From positions 294,855 to 358,854 of the forward strand of contig NZ_JARXRN010000028.1 of the NCBI RefSeq assembly GCF_029888045.1: DNA of 64,000 nucleotides. Reading direction: 5' to 3'. The stretch is from Luteimonas rhizosphaericola. GTDB lineage: Bacteria; Pseudomonadota; Gammaproteobacteria; Xanthomonadales; Xanthomonadaceae. Below the pieces are notes generated by a model, which made no database searches, was not told where the DNA came from, and was given only the letters and a program-made list of their open reading frames with translations. Below are positions 44,903 through 53,918 of the stretch, in pieces (the first letter of the stretch is position 1; each line of letters starts with the position of its first letter). The translations under genes and the position numbers were made by a program.

Positions 44903-45203
44903 CGGGTCGGTTGCCGCGGAAACTGGCGCGCAGTCTGGCGCAAGCCCCGGATGGTGTCCAGTTCGGCGAAGTTGAGCGGAGTTCAGCGCGGTTGGAGCGG
45001 GGGCTCTAGGGCCGGCCGGTGGCCTTGGCCGCTCGCGCGATGCCGTCGGTCCGACGCCCTCGCGGGCCCGCCTGATGGCCCGGCAGCCGGCGCAGGGCCG
45101 GCGGGCGGTGCGCTTTCACAGGGCGGCCAGCACCCGCGCTTGCCCCGATGTCGATCCGTGGCGCCCGGGTTCGACGTCAAACGACTCCCGACGATCTCCC
45201 ACC
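44903..45203. other. Divergent spacer between aroQ and the GST gene
   Basis: About 300 nt that must hold the promoters of the aroQ-accB-accC operon and of the GST gene. I see several GGCCGG-type short palindromes and no convincing -35/-10 pair, ORF, repeat array or RNA gene. Confidence 0.4.
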
Positions 45204-45824
45204 ATGACCCAGCCGTCCGACGTCCTGTACTACTCCCACAACCTCAACCCCCGGGTCGCGGTGGCGGTCGCGCGCCACCTGCGGGCGCCGCTGCGCTACG
45301 TCCGCGCCGACCCGATGGGCCGCGAACGCGAGGCCTTCCGCCCGATCAACCCCAACACCCGGGTGCCGATCCTGGTCGAGCCGTCGCTGACCCTCTGGGA
45401 GACAGACGCGATCGCGATGCGCCTGGCCGCGCGCTTCGATCCGGACTTCTGGCCGCCGGCACGACGCGAGGAAGTGATGCTGTGGGTGAGCTGGAGCGCG
45501 CACCACTTCACCAGCGCCGGCGGCGTGCTGTATTTCGAGCACATCATCGTGCCGCGGTACCTCGACCGGGCACCGGACCACGCGGCGACCGCGGCGGCGG
45601 AGGCGGACTTCCGGACGTTCGCCGCGATCCTCGACGAGGCGCTGGCCGGGCGCCGCTGGCTGGTGGGCGATGCGCCGACCTACGCCGACTTCCGCGTCGC
45701 CTCGGCGCTGCCGTTCGCGGAAGCGGCGCGGCTGCCGCTCGAACCGTTCGCGCACATCCGACGCTGGCACGCGCAGCTGGAGGAATTCGACGCCTGGCGC
45801 GAGCCCTTCGCCGGCTTGGACTGA
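45204..45824 (+). CDS. Glutathione S-transferase family protein
   Basis: A 206-residue protein with a thioredoxin-like N-terminal domain (YYSHNLNPRVAVAVARHL; NTRVPILVE; LWETDAIAMRLA, where Glu-Thr-Asp takes the place of the usual Glu-Ser in the glutathione site) and an all-helical C-terminal domain with the GST N-capping box pattern (VGDAPTYADFRVASAL). It probably conjugates or reduces substrates with glutathione in the cytosol. ATG 45204 gives the standard fold start. It converges on the tlpA-like gene, 4 nt away. Confidence 0.85.
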   Translation: MTQPSDVLYYSHNLNPRVAVAVARHLRAPLRYVRADPMGREREAFRPINPNTRVPILVEPSLTLWETDAIAMRLAARFDPDFWPPARREEVMLWVSWSAHHFTSAGGVLYFEHIIVPRYLDRAPDHAATAAAEADFRTFAAILDEALAGRRWLVGDAPTYADFRVASALPFAEAARLPLEPFAHIRRWHAQLEEFDAWREPFAGLD

Positions 45825-45828
45825 CCGC

Positions 45829-46428
45829 TCAGGGCGCGGCCCAGCGGTCGATCTCGCCGTGCTCGAACGGGCCGATCTTCTGCTTGAGCAGGCGGCCGTC
45901 GGCCGAGACCAGGATCGAGTACGGCAGCACGCCCTGGGGGTTGCCCAGGCGCACGCCGGCATCGGCCGGGCCGGGCACGTCGATCGCCTGCGGGTAGTGC
46001 ACCGGGATGCGGGCCAGGAACGCGCGCACCGCCTGCGGTTCGTCCAGGGCCAGGCCCAGCACCTGCACCCCGGCCTCGCCCTGGGCGCGGGCGTAGCGGT
46101 CGAGTTCGGGCATCTCCTTGATGCACGGCCCGCACCAGCTGGCCCAGACGTTGACCAGCAGCGGGCGGCCGGCGTAATCGCCGGGCAGGCGGACTTGGCC
46201 GCCGTCGAGCCGGTCCACCGCGACCGCCGGCAGCGCCTCGCCGCGGCGGGCGACGGCGCCGCCATCGGGCAGCGGCGGCGCGTTCGCGGTCAGCGCATCG
46301 TTGAGCACGCGCTGGCCGAGGTCGGTGCCCAGCAGGGGGCCGCCGCCGGTCGCGAGGATGCCGGCCACCAGGCCCAGGCCTCCCGCCACCAGGCCGGCCA
46401 GGACCACTTTCAGCGGGGTGATCTTCAT
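45829..46428 (-). CDS. TlpA-like membrane-anchored thiol:disulfide oxidoreductase
   Basis: A 199-residue protein with one N-terminal membrane anchor (VVLAGLVAGGLGLVAGILA) and a periplasmic thioredoxin fold with active site WASWCGPCIKEMP and cis-Pro stretch GVLPYSILVSADG. The family reduces cytochrome c haem-binding or other periplasmic thiols (CcmG/TlpA/DsbE types). Its ATG overlaps the dsbD stop (ATGA), so it is likely kept reduced by the DsbD made from the same transcript. Confidence 0.87.
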   Translation of the reverse strand: MKITPLKVVLAGLVAGGLGLVAGILATGGGPLLGTDLGQRVLNDALTANAPPLPDGGAVARRGEALPAVAVDRLDGGQVRLPGDYAGRPLLVNVWASWCGPCIKEMPELDRYARAQGEAGVQVLGLALDEPQAVRAFLARIPVHYPQAIDVPGPADAGVRLGNPQGVLPYSILVSADGRLLKQKIGPFEHGEIDRWAAP

Positions 46429-48872
46429 TGCGCCGCGCGCCGCAGTGCCGAGACCACCACCGCATCGCTCAGCAGCGCCGGCAGCACCTCGCCCTCGCCA
46501 CCGCCGGCGGGATAGACCACGTACAGCGGCACGCCGACCGCGCGATGGCGCTCGAGGAACGCGGCGATCGCGGGATCCGCATCGGTGTAGTCGCCGACCA
46601 GGTAGGTCGCATCGGCGGCCCGCAGCGCGTCGCGGAAGGCGGGCTGCGACAGGACCCGGCGCTCGTTGGCCTTGCAGGTCACGCACCAGTCCGCGGTCAT
46701 GTTCACGAACACCACCCGGCCTTCGTCGCGCAGCGCCTGCAGCCGCGCCGGGGTCCACGCCTCGCGCTGCGCGTCGCCGGCCTCGATCGCCCGCGCGGGC
46801 GGGGTCAGCGTGTGCACCTTCCACACCGGGAACAGGGCCAGGGCCACCAGCAGCAGCGCCAGCGCGCGGCCGGCCATGCCGCCGGTCCAGCGGCGCCGCT
46901 CGTGCCACCACAGGCCCAGCGCGAACAGCGCCAGCCCGACCGCCACCAGGGCCATCGCGTCCACGCCGCGCTGCTGGCCGAGCACCCACAGCAGCCAGAT
47001 CGCGGTCAGGTACATCGGGAACGCCAGCACCTGCTTGAGCGTTTCCATCCACGCACCCGGCCGCGGCAGCCGGTCGGCCAGCGCGGGCACCAGTCCGACC
47101 AGCAGGAACGGCAGCGCCAGGCCCAGGCCCAGCATCAGGAACACCGCCAGCGCCAGCAGCGGCGGGGCCGTGAAGGCGAACGCCAGCGCGCCGCCCATGA
47201 ACGGCGCGATGCAGGGGCTGGCGACCACGCAGGCCAGCACGCCGGTGAAGAAATCGCCCGCCGGCCCGGTGCGCGACGCCAGCGACCGGCCGAGGTTGCC
47301 GAGCCCGCCGCCCAGCGTGAACACGCCCGACAGGCTCAGCCCGACCGCGAACATCACATACACCAGGGCCGCCACGAACCACGGCTGCTGCAGCTGGAAG
47401 CCCCAGCCCAGCGCCTGCCCGCCGGCGCGCAGCGCCAACACCAGCGCGCCGATCGCGGCGAACGCCACCAGCACGCCGAGCGTGTACCAGAGCGCGTGGC
47501 TGCGGGCGTGGGCGCGGCTTTCGCCGCTCTGCGCCAGGCCCAGCACCTTCAGCGACAGGATCGGCAGCACGCAGGGCATCAGGTTCAGCACCAGCCCGCC
47601 GAGCAGCGCCAGCAGCAGCGCGCCCAGCGCGCCGCCGGCCGGCAGGGCGACGCCGGGTGGACGCGTGCGGTCGGCGTTGTCGGCGGAGGCGTCGGGTGCG
47701 AATGCCGCCTCGCGCGCGTTCGCGGCAGCGGATCCCGCGGCAGGCGGTGCGTCGGCCGCGTCGGTCGCATCGAGGCGGCCGGCGTCGCGTCCTGCGTCCG
47801 CACCGGTGGAGGTTTCGGCGGAGGCATCGGCGTCGGCGGACATGCCGGCCGCCGGGTCCGCCTCGGCTGCCGCTGCCGTCGGGTCGCCCGCCACCGCCGT
47901 TCCCGCTGGCAGCGCCACCTCCACCGTCCGCGTCATCGGCGGATAGCAGATGCCCTCGTCCTGGCAGCCCTGGAAGGTCGCGGTCAGCCGCACGCGGACG
48001 GGGTCGGCGCTGGCGCGGCGCAGCGGCAGCGGCACGTCGACCTGGTCGAAGTACACCACCACCTCGCCGAAGTGCTCGTCGCGGTGGGCGACGCCGTCCG
48101 GCCATCGCGGCGCACCGGCGCGGCTGCCGTCGGGCGCTGCGACCTCGAAGCGGCTGCGGTCGCGGTAGAGGTAGTAGCCGGGCGCGGGGGTGAAGCGCAG
48201 CAGCAGCCCGTCGCCGCCGTCGGCGATGGCCTCGAACCCGAACGCCTGCTCCGGTGGCAGCGGCAGGGCCTGCGCGCGGCCGGCGGCATCGGTGCCGGTC
48301 AGCGGCGTCGCCGCCGCGCCCGGCGTTCCGGACAGCGCGCGGCCCAGCGCCGCGAAGCCCGGGTCGCGCGGAGTGGCGCCGCCGGGGTCGCGGGCCAACC
48401 CGGCGCCCGCCGCGGCCGCGTCGGCCGCGGGAAGGCGCACCTGGACGGTCCGCGTCTGCGGCGGATAGCAGATGCCCAGGTCCGCGCAGCCCTGGTATTT
48501 CACTTCCAGCGTGAGCGCCGTGGTGCCGTCGGCGGGAGCGCCGGTGAACACCGCCACCAGCTGCTGCCGATAGGTCTCGACCTCGCCGAAGAACTCGTCC
48601 ACATGCCGCTTGCCGGCCGGCAGCTGCAGAGGATTGGACTTGAACCCGCCGCCGGTCTCGCGCACCGAGGTGCGGTGGCGGTAGAGGTAGTAGCCCTCGG
48701 CGATGGTCCACTCGATCTCCACCCGGTCGCGTGCCGTGGCGCGCGCCTCCAGCGCGAAGGCCTGGTCGACGGGCAGCAAGTCGCTCTGGTCGACAGCGGC
48801 CGCCGGCAGCGCCGCCAGCAGCAGCGCCAGCGGGGCGAGCAGGCGCCAGGCGCGGCCCGGGATCGGGTTCAA
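46425..48872 (-). CDS. dsbD: Thiol:disulfide interchange protein DsbD with duplicated N-terminal domain
   Basis: Carries electrons from cytosolic thioredoxin to periplasmic thiols. The 815-residue product is about 250 longer than E. coli DsbD. The extra length is a second nDsbD domain: both copies have the YYLYRxR motif and a C-x5-C redox pair, GCADLGICYPP and GCQDEGICYPP. An Ala/Asp-rich linker (about 325-400) follows, then eight membrane helices with the two key Cys (LNLMPCVLPIL; VVASPCIAPF) and a C-terminal thioredoxin domain (ADWCVTCKANE). Signal peptide present. It overlaps cutA and the tlpA-like gene. Confidence 0.93.
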   Translation of the reverse strand: MNPIPGRAWRLLAPLALLLAALPAAAVDQSDLLPVDQAFALEARATARDRVEIEWTIAEGYYLYRHRTSVRETGGGFKSNPLQLPAGKRHVDEFFGEVETYRQQLVAVFTGAPADGTTALTLEVKYQGCADLGICYPPQTRTVQVRLPAADAAAAGAGLARDPGGATPRDPGFAALGRALSGTPGAAATPLTGTDAAGRAQALPLPPEQAFGFEAIADGGDGLLLRFTPAPGYYLYRDRSRFEVAAPDGSRAGAPRWPDGVAHRDEHFGEVVVYFDQVDVPLPLRRASADPVRVRLTATFQGCQDEGICYPPMTRTVEVALPAGTAVAGDPTAAAAEADPAAGMSADADASAETSTGADAGRDAGRLDATDAADAPPAAGSAAANAREAAFAPDASADNADRTRPPGVALPAGGALGALLLALLGGLVLNLMPCVLPILSLKVLGLAQSGESRAHARSHALWYTLGVLVAFAAIGALVLALRAGGQALGWGFQLQQPWFVAALVYVMFAVGLSLSGVFTLGGGLGNLGRSLASRTGPAGDFFTGVLACVVASPCIAPFMGGALAFAFTAPPLLALAVFLMLGLGLALPFLLVGLVPALADRLPRPGAWMETLKQVLAFPMYLTAIWLLWVLGQQRGVDAMALVAVGLALFALGLWWHERRRWTGGMAGRALALLLVALALFPVWKVHTLTPPARAIEAGDAQREAWTPARLQALRDEGRVVFVNMTADWCVTCKANERRVLSQPAFRDALRAADATYLVGDYTDADPAIAAFLERHRAVGVPLYVVYPAGGGEGEVLPALLSDAVVVSALRRAAQ

Positions 48873-49198
48873 TCGTTCGCTCCGGTACGGGTTTCGGCGG
48901 CGATCCAGTCCAGGTAGGCCGGCAGGCCGCCGCTGATCTCGACCGCCACCACTTCCGGAAGTTCATACGGATGCAGCGCCTGCACCTGCCGCGTCAACGC
49001 GTCGAGGCGCGCGCGCACGGTCTTGGCTACCAGCAGCACTTCGTCGGCCTGTTCCACCTTGCCCTGCCAGCGGTAGACCGAGGTGATGCCGGGAAGCACG
49101 TTCACGCACGCGGCCAGGCGCGCCTCGACCAGCGCATCGGCGATGCGGCGCGCGCTGGCGGCGTCGGGGCAGGTGCACAGGCAGGCGATTGCGGTCAC
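48869..49198 (-). CDS. cutA: Divalent cation tolerance protein CutA
   Basis: Small trimeric protein of 109 residues linked to copper tolerance in E. coli through the cutA-dsbD neighbourhood, which is kept here. Family stretches are LCTCPDAASARRIADAL, ARLAACVNVLPGITSVYRW, the core motif GKVEQADEVLLVAKT and HPYELPEVVAVEI. It starts with GTG at 49198; ATG in this frame lies too far upstream to fit. Its stop overlaps the dsbD start (ATGA). Confidence 0.93.
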   Translation of the reverse strand: MTAIACLCTCPDAASARRIADALVEARLAACVNVLPGITSVYRWQGKVEQADEVLLVAKTVRARLDALTRQVQALHPYELPEVVAVEISGGLPAYLDWIAAETRTGAND

Positions 49199-49416
49199 GG
49201 TGGGCGGTACGCAGGCGGGGGCGATAGGGTAGCCGACGGCGCCACGAGGGGGCCGCGCGCAGGAACCGCACCCATGCGGGACGTGCCGCACGGCGCCGGC
49301 CGGGGCCGCGATCGTACGCACCGCAACACTGCGTGCCGCCGTGCGCCGGCCGCGGCCGATGCGCGCCGTCGCGGCCTTCCGTATCCTTCCGCGGTCCCCC
49401 TTCCACCGGTTTCCCC

Positions 49417-49914
49417 ATGCCGCGATCGATTCCGCGCGCCGCGCGCCTGCCCGCCCTGCTGTCGCTGCCACTGCTGTGCGCCCTGAGTGCCGGGGCCGCG
49501 GCGCAACAGGTGGAGGTCGGCGCCGGCATCTCGTTCACCCGCGACAACGAGGACACGCCGGTGGTTTCGGTGGCCTGGCTGCCGGCCTGGCGCGAGTTCC
49601 GCGGCGGCATGCTGCACTGGGAGCTGGGCGCGATGCACGTGCGCGGGCGCAGCGATTCGGACTACGACAACGGCGACGACGTCACCGTGTTCCATGGCGG
49701 CCTGCGCTACGAACGGCCCAGCGGCCTGGTCGGCGGGTTCGGCGTGGGCGTGCAGAGCGGGGAGACCGATGCGCTGTCGGGCTCGCCGCAGTTCATCAGC
49801 ACCGTCGGCTGGCAGTGGGGCCGGTTCTCGCTGCTGGCCCGGCACATTTCCAACGCCAGCCTGCACCAGCCCAACGACGGCGAGACGATGCTGCAGGCGG
49901 CCTGGCGCTTCTAG
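49417..49914 (+). CDS. PagL-like lipid A 3-O-deacylase
   Basis: Outer-membrane beta-barrel enzyme of 165 residues after a signal peptide (LLSLPLLCALSAGAAA). Its C-terminal part has the PagL catalytic signature: His and Ser in ARHISNASLHQPNDGE and Glu a few residues on, ending in Phe as outer-membrane barrels do. The family trims the 3-position acyl chain from lipid A, changing how the surface meets antimicrobial peptides or hosts. It stands alone, 12 nt from the convergent alr. Confidence 0.78.
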   Translation: MPRSIPRAARLPALLSLPLLCALSAGAAAQQVEVGAGISFTRDNEDTPVVSVAWLPAWREFRGGMLHWELGAMHVRGRSDSDYDNGDDVTVFHGGLRYERPSGLVGGFGVGVQSGETDALSGSPQFISTVGWQWGRFSLLARHISNASLHQPNDGETMLQAAWRF

Positions 49915-49926
49915 CGCCGGGCGCGA

Positions 49927-51006
49927 TCAGGCGCCGACGTAGCGGCGCGGTACCCGCTTGAGGCCGGTGAGCAGGCGGTAGGGGCTGTTGCCGCTACGCG
50001 CGGCCACCTCGGCCACCGGCAGCCGCGGGCCCCACAGTTCGACCGCGCTGCCCAGGCCCGCCTGCGGGTGGTCGGTCAGGTCGACGGTGAGCATGTCCAT
50101 CGACACGCGTCCGATCAGCTCCCCCGCGCGGCCGTCGATGATCACCGGCGTCCCCGAGGTGGCGTACTGCGGGTAGCCGTCGGCATAGCCGGCGGCCACC
50201 ACGCCCACGCGCGTGGGCCGGGTGGTGGTGAAGGTGCCGGCGTAGCCGATCGGTTCGCCCGCCGCCAGCTCGCGCACTGCGATCACCTTCGATTCGAGCG
50301 TCATCACCGCGCGCAGGGTGTCGGCTTCGGCGCGCGGGGCGTCGAGCATGTGCGAGCCGTAGAGCATCAGCCCCGGGCGCACCCAGTCGCGCCGAGCGGT
50401 GGGCCACGCCATCAGCCCGGCCGAGTTGGACAGGCTGGCGGGAGTGTCGGCGGGCAGCTGCGATAGCGCGGCGTCGAACACCGCGATCTGGTCGCGCGTG
50501 CTGGCGTGGGACAGTTCGTCGGCGCGCGAGAAGTGGGTCATCGCCACCAGGCGATCGATCCACGGCAGCGCCTGCAGGCGCCGCCAAGCCAGGAGGTATT
50601 CGTCCGGCGACAGGCCGAGGCGGTGCATGCCCGAATCGAGCTTGAGCCAGACGGTCCAGGGACGCGCGGCGCGATGGCGCTCGAGCAGGTCCACCTGCCA
50701 GGGCGAGGCGACCACGGTCCACAGGTCGTGCCGTTCGACCAGCGCCAGCTCGTCGGCGTCGAACACGCCCTCCAGCAACAGCACGGGCGCGCGGATGCCG
50801 GCCTCGCGCAGCTCCAGCGCTTCCTCGATGCAGGCCACGCCGAAACCGTCGACCTCCGGTTCCAGCGCGCGCGCGCAGGCGACCGCGCCGTGGCCGTAGG
50901 CATCGGCCTTGACCACGGCCAGCGCGCGGCCGCCGCCGAGCGCGCGCGCATGGCGATGGTTGTGGCGCAGGGCGTCGAGATCGATGGTGGCGCGGGCGGG
51001 ACGCAT
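49927..51006 (-). CDS. alr: Alanine racemase (DadX-like)
   Basis: Interconverts L- and D-alanine with PLP. The 359-residue product has the PLP-lysine motif [11 protein letters not shown] near the N-terminus, the [12 protein letters not shown] stretch, the catalytic Tyr in [15 protein letters not shown] and [13 protein letters not shown]. Its start overlaps the dadA stop by one base (TGATG), so the two are coupled in a catabolic alanine pathway; it also makes D-Ala for the cell wall. Which role is main cannot be read from sequence; the pairing with dadA favours the catabolic type. Confidence 0.96.
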   Translation of the reverse strand: MRPARATIDLDALRHNHRHARALGGGRALAVVKADAYGHGAVACARALEPEVDGFGVACIEEALELREAGIRAPVLLLEGVFDADELALVERHDLWTVVASPWQVDLLERHRAARPWTVWLKLDSGMHRLGLSPDEYLLAWRRLQALPWIDRLVAMTHFSRADELSHASTRDQIAVFDAALSQLPADTPASLSNSAGLMAWPTARRDWVRPGLMLYGSHMLDAPRAEADTLRAVMTLESKVIAVRELAAGEPIGYAGTFTTTRPTRVGVVAAGYADGYPQYATSGTPVIIDGRAGELIGRVSMDMLTVDLTDHPQAGLGSAVELWGPRLPVAEVAARSGNSPYRLLTGLKRVPRRYVGA

Positions 51007-52289
51007 CAGCGCAGGCCCGTGGGTCGCGGCCAGGGACGGGCATAGCGGGTGATGTCCAGCCCCTCCGGATCGATTGCCGGGGTGCGGCCGTCGATCAGGT
51101 CGGCCAGGTACGACGCCGAGCCTGCGGCCATGGTCCAGCCCAGGGTGCCGTGGCCGGTGTTGAGCCACAGGTTGCGGTAACGGGTGGCGCCGACCACCGG
51201 CGGGCCGTCGGGCGTGGACGGGCGCAGGCCGGTCCAGAATTCGGCGCGCGCCAGGTCGCCGCCGTCGGGATAGAGGCTGCGCACCACCATTTCCAGGGTC
51301 TCGCGCCGGCGCTGCGGCAGGCTCAGGTCGTAGCCCGACACTTCCGCCATGCCGCCCACGCGGATGCGCTGGTCGAAGCGGGTGATCGCCACCTTGTAGC
51401 TCTCGTCGAGCACGGTCGAGTGCGGCGCCAGCTCCGGGCGCGTGATCGGGATCGTCAGCGAGTAGCCCTTGAGCGGATATACCGGCAGGTCGATGCCGAC
51501 CGGCGCCAGCAGCCGTGGCGACCAGCTGCCCAGCGCCAGCACGTAGGCGTCCGCGGTCTCGGTGCGGCCGTCGATGCGCACGCCGGTCAGCCGGTCGCCC
51601 GACACCAGCAGCGCCTCGACGCGTCGGCCGAAGCGGAATTCGACGCCGGCCTCGGCCGCGCGCGCCGCGAGGCGGATGGTGAACAGATGGCAGTCGCCGG
51701 TCTCGTCGCCGGGCAGGCGCAGGGCGCCGGCCAGGCTGCCCTGCATCTGCGCCAGCGCCGGTTCGACCCGGACGATGCCGTCGCGATCGAGCAGTTCGTG
51801 CGGTACCCCGTACTCGCGCAATACGGCGATGTCGCGCGCGGCGCCGTCGAGCTGGGCCTGGGTGCGGAACAGCTGGGTGGTGCCGAGCGTGCGCTGCTCG
51901 TACTCGATCCCGGTCTCGCGGCGCAGTTCGCCCAGCTGGTCGCGGCTGTATTCGGCCAGACGCACCATGCGCGCCTTGCTCACCGCATACCGGTGGTGGG
52001 TGCAGTTGCGCAGCATCCGCCACAGCCAGCGGTACTGCGCGGGATCGCCCGTGGGCCGGATCGCCAGCGGCGCGTGGCGCGAAAGCAGCCACTTCACCGC
52101 CTTGAGCGGGATGCCGGGCGCGGGCCAGGGCGAGGCGTAGCCGGGCGAGACTTGGCCGGCATTGGCGAAGCTGGTTTCCAGCGCCGGGCCCCCGGCACGG
52201 TCCACCACGACCACCTCGTGGCCCTGTCGCCGCAGCGCCCACGCGCTGGTCACGCCGATCACGCCGGAACCCAGGATCAGGATGCGCAT
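51006..52289 (-). CDS. dadA: D-amino acid dehydrogenase small subunit
   Basis: FAD enzyme that oxidises D-alanine to pyruvate and ammonia, feeding electrons to the respiratory chain. The 427-residue product starts [19 protein letters not shown], a classic dinucleotide-binding fold, and has the DadA stretches [20 protein letters not shown] and [19 protein letters not shown] at 52289 begins this fold exactly; a longer frame to 52382 has no conserved sequence. First gene of dadA-alr, divergent from an Lrp-type regulator. Confidence 0.95.
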   Translation of the reverse strand: MRILILGSGVIGVTSAWALRRQGHEVVVVDRAGGPALETSFANAGQVSPGYASPWPAPGIPLKAVKWLLSRHAPLAIRPTGDPAQYRWLWRMLRNCTHHRYAVSKARMVRLAEYSRDQLGELRRETGIEYEQRTLGTTQLFRTQAQLDGAARDIAVLREYGVPHELLDRDGIVRVEPALAQMQGSLAGALRLPGDETGDCHLFTIRLAARAAEAGVEFRFGRRVEALLVSGDRLTGVRIDGRTETADAYVLALGSWSPRLLAPVGIDLPVYPLKGYSLTIPITRPELAPHSTVLDESYKVAITRFDQRIRVGGMAEVSGYDLSLPQRRRETLEMVVRSLYPDGGDLARAEFWTGLRPSTPDGPPVVGATRYRNLWLNTGHGTLGWTMAAGSASYLADLIDGRTPAIDPEGLDITRYARPWPRPTGLR

Positions 52290-52440
52290 CGCCTGTTCTC
52301 TCGCCCCACGCCGGTGGATGGAAGGTGGAAGTCCGCTCACTCTGTACCGCTGGCCCGCAGGCCGCGCGAACACCGCAGGCAACCTCGCGCCTGCGCTCGG
52401 GGGATTCCGGGGCGCCGCCGCGATGGCCGTGGCATTCCCC

Positions 52441-52505
52441 AGTATAGGAAGACGATTCCAGTCGATTCGCCTGATATCGAGGCGTTTGGCAGGTAATATT
52501 CCTGC
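52441..52505. promoter_or_regulatory. Lrp-like operator and -10 element in the dadA-lrp spacer
   Basis: GCAGGTAATATTCCTGC (52489-52505) is a 5-bp inverted repeat around an AT-rich core and fits 11 of 15 positions of the E. coli Lrp consensus. A minus-strand TATACT (52446-52441) is a good -10 for dadA, about 150 nt before its start. The operator sits about 23 nt before the lrp ATG, so it could mediate autocontrol as well. Confidence 0.5.
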
Positions 52506-52528
52506 ATAAACCGGTCTGGACAGGGACC

Positions 52529-53002
52529 ATGAAGTCGCGCGAACTCGACCGCATCGACCGCCGCATCCTGCGCATCCTTCAGCAGGAAGGACGTATCCCC
52601 TTCACCGAGCTGGGCGAACGCGTGGGGCTGTCGACCACGCCCTGCACCGAGCGCGTGCGCAGGCTCGAGCGCGACAGGGTGATCACCGGCTACCACGCGC
52701 GCCTGGCGCCGGCCTCGGTGAAGGCGGGGCTGCTGGTGTTCGTGGAGATCAGCCTGGCCTACAAGTCCGGCGACATCTTCGAGGAGTTCCGGCGGGCGGC
52801 GCTGAAGCTCCCCAACGTGCTCGAGTGCCACCTGGTGTCGGGACACTTCGACTACCTGATCAAGGCGCGGATCTCGGAGATGGCCTCGTACCGCAAGCTG
52901 CTCGGCAGCACCCTGCTCACGCTGCCGCACGTGCGCGATTCCCGCAGCTACATCGTCATGGAAGAGGTGAAGGAGACGCTGGAGCTGCCGGTGGGGGATT
53001 AG
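52529..53002 (+). CDS. Lrp/AsnC-family transcriptional regulator
   Basis: A 157-residue regulator with an N-terminal helix-turn-helix ([18 protein letters not shown], then [17 protein letters not shown]) and a C-terminal RAM ligand domain ([33 protein letters not shown]). It is divergent from dadA-alr, the usual place for the alanine- or leucine-responsive member (DadR/Lrp) that controls D-amino-acid catabolism. Likely switches dadA on when alanine is present; effector not proven. Confidence 0.93.
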   Translation: MKSRELDRIDRRILRILQQEGRIPFTELGERVGLSTTPCTERVRRLERDRVITGYHARLAPASVKAGLLVFVEISLAYKSGDIFEEFRRAALKLPNVLECHLVSGHFDYLIKARISEMASYRKLLGSTLLTLPHVRDSRSYIVMEEVKETLELPVGD

Positions 53003-53217
53003 GGGCAGCTCGTCGCTTTGCATGCGGGTCGAATACCAGGGCGATGCACTCGGAGCTCCATTGCCGAGGCACTGAACTCGGTGCGGGTGCGACGCGTGGT
53101 CGCGCGATGCGGGGCTTCGCGCTCGGCATCTGTCGTTGACGTGTCGTTTGTTCTGGTGCGCCCGATCGGTGAAGTTGCGACCTCCGTGCGAGGCGGCGAT
53201 CTGACGGGCCGCGCCGC

Positions 53218-53306
53218 GGCCGGCGGGCTTCCGCGGCGAACGTCCCCCGGCCTCCGCCTGTCGGCGAAGGCCTCCTCCTTGATTTCGCCGCAAAAGCCCG
53301 CCGGCC
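53218..53306 (-). repeat. Repeat element, copy A (89 bp)
   Basis: Bounded by 13-bp perfect terminal inverted repeats GGCCGGCGGGCTT and AAGCCCGCCGGCC. Inside, on the minus strand, are GGCGAAATCAAGGAGGAG (53289-53272) and GGGGGACGTTCGCC (53248-53235), which recur in copy B 108 bp away on the plus strand. Lies in the 916-nt gap between lrp and groES. No ORF in the gap has coding character. Confidence 0.7.
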
Positions 53307-53414
53307 CCAACGCGGCTCGGCTGACGGACGGATCCGCGAGCGGAGCGCGGGGAAATCGGCCAAAGGCAGGTAGTTAGCGCGCGCGTACCTGATGCGGGCG
53401 GCGGGATCCTGCTC

Positions 53415-53514
53415 CGCCGGGGACGGGTGTCTCCGGGGGCGAAATCAAGGAGGAGCCGCCGGCCGCTGGCCGGCGGCGGGGGACATTCGCCTCCGGAGGC
53501 GCCCGTCCCCGGCG
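53415..53514 (+). repeat. Repeat element, copy B (100 bp)
   Basis: Bounded by 13-bp terminal inverted repeats CGCCGGGGACGGG and CCCGTCCCCGGCG. It contains the same two internal blocks as copy A, GGCGAAATCAAGGAGGAG (53438-53455, identical over 18 nt) and GGGGGACATTCGCC (53478-53491, 13 of 14). A central hairpin with GCCGCCGGCC / GGCCGGCGGC arms sits between them. Termini differ in sequence from copy A though the layout is the same. Confidence 0.7.
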
Positions 53515-53770
53515 CCCCCACCCAGGTTCGGCATCCACGCCGTCGCGCGCCACAGGACGGCCGTGCCGACGTCCCCTGCCTGCTCCAGGGTCGGTCCGCC
53601 AGGCCCGACGTTCGCCGGCCGGCCAGGGGCGTCGCGAAGTGGCGCGCGGGGAGCGGGGAGCGGGGCCAGCAGGCCTGGATGTCGGCGCGGCCGCCTGTCC
53701 AACGCGCGGCGCCTGCCTCTTCGCCTGGCGAGGGGCCGCAGCATGGCGCGAAGAATTTTCTTCACCCGCC

Positions 53771-53799
53771 CTTGAAAGCCCATGTGGGCCGCCCCATGT
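53771..53799 (+). promoter_or_regulatory. Heat-shock (sigma32) promoter of groESL
   Basis: CTTGAAA (53771-53777), a 14-bp spacer and CCCCATGT (53792-53799) match the sigma32 consensus at every conserved position. Transcription would start near 53806, about 113 nt before groES and just upstream of the CIRCE element. Confidence 0.9.
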
Positions 53800-53843
53800 T
53801 CCGCGCACCTCCCGGTCCGTCCGGGATTTTCGCGCCAGCGTTG

Positions 53844-53870
53844 CTGGCACTCGCCTGGGGCGAGTGCTAA
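53844..53870 (+). promoter_or_regulatory. CIRCE operator (HrcA site)
   Basis: CTGGCACTC-N9-GAGTGCTAA: the right arm is perfect and the left arm matches 7 of 9 positions of TTAGCACTC, with the exact 9-nt spacing. It lies in the groESL leader between the predicted start site and groES. This is the binding site of the HrcA repressor, so groESL would be under both sigma32 and HrcA control. Confidence 0.9.
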
Positions 53871-53918
53871 CATCGCCGCCCCTTTACCTGTGCAATCAAT
53901 CACTTGCGAGGATTGAAC

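Noticed and set aside
53018..53870. Several open frames of 100-160 codons between lrp and groES
   Set aside because: They run through repeat elements and the sigma32 and CIRCE sites, have no ribosome-binding site and show GC-driven composition.
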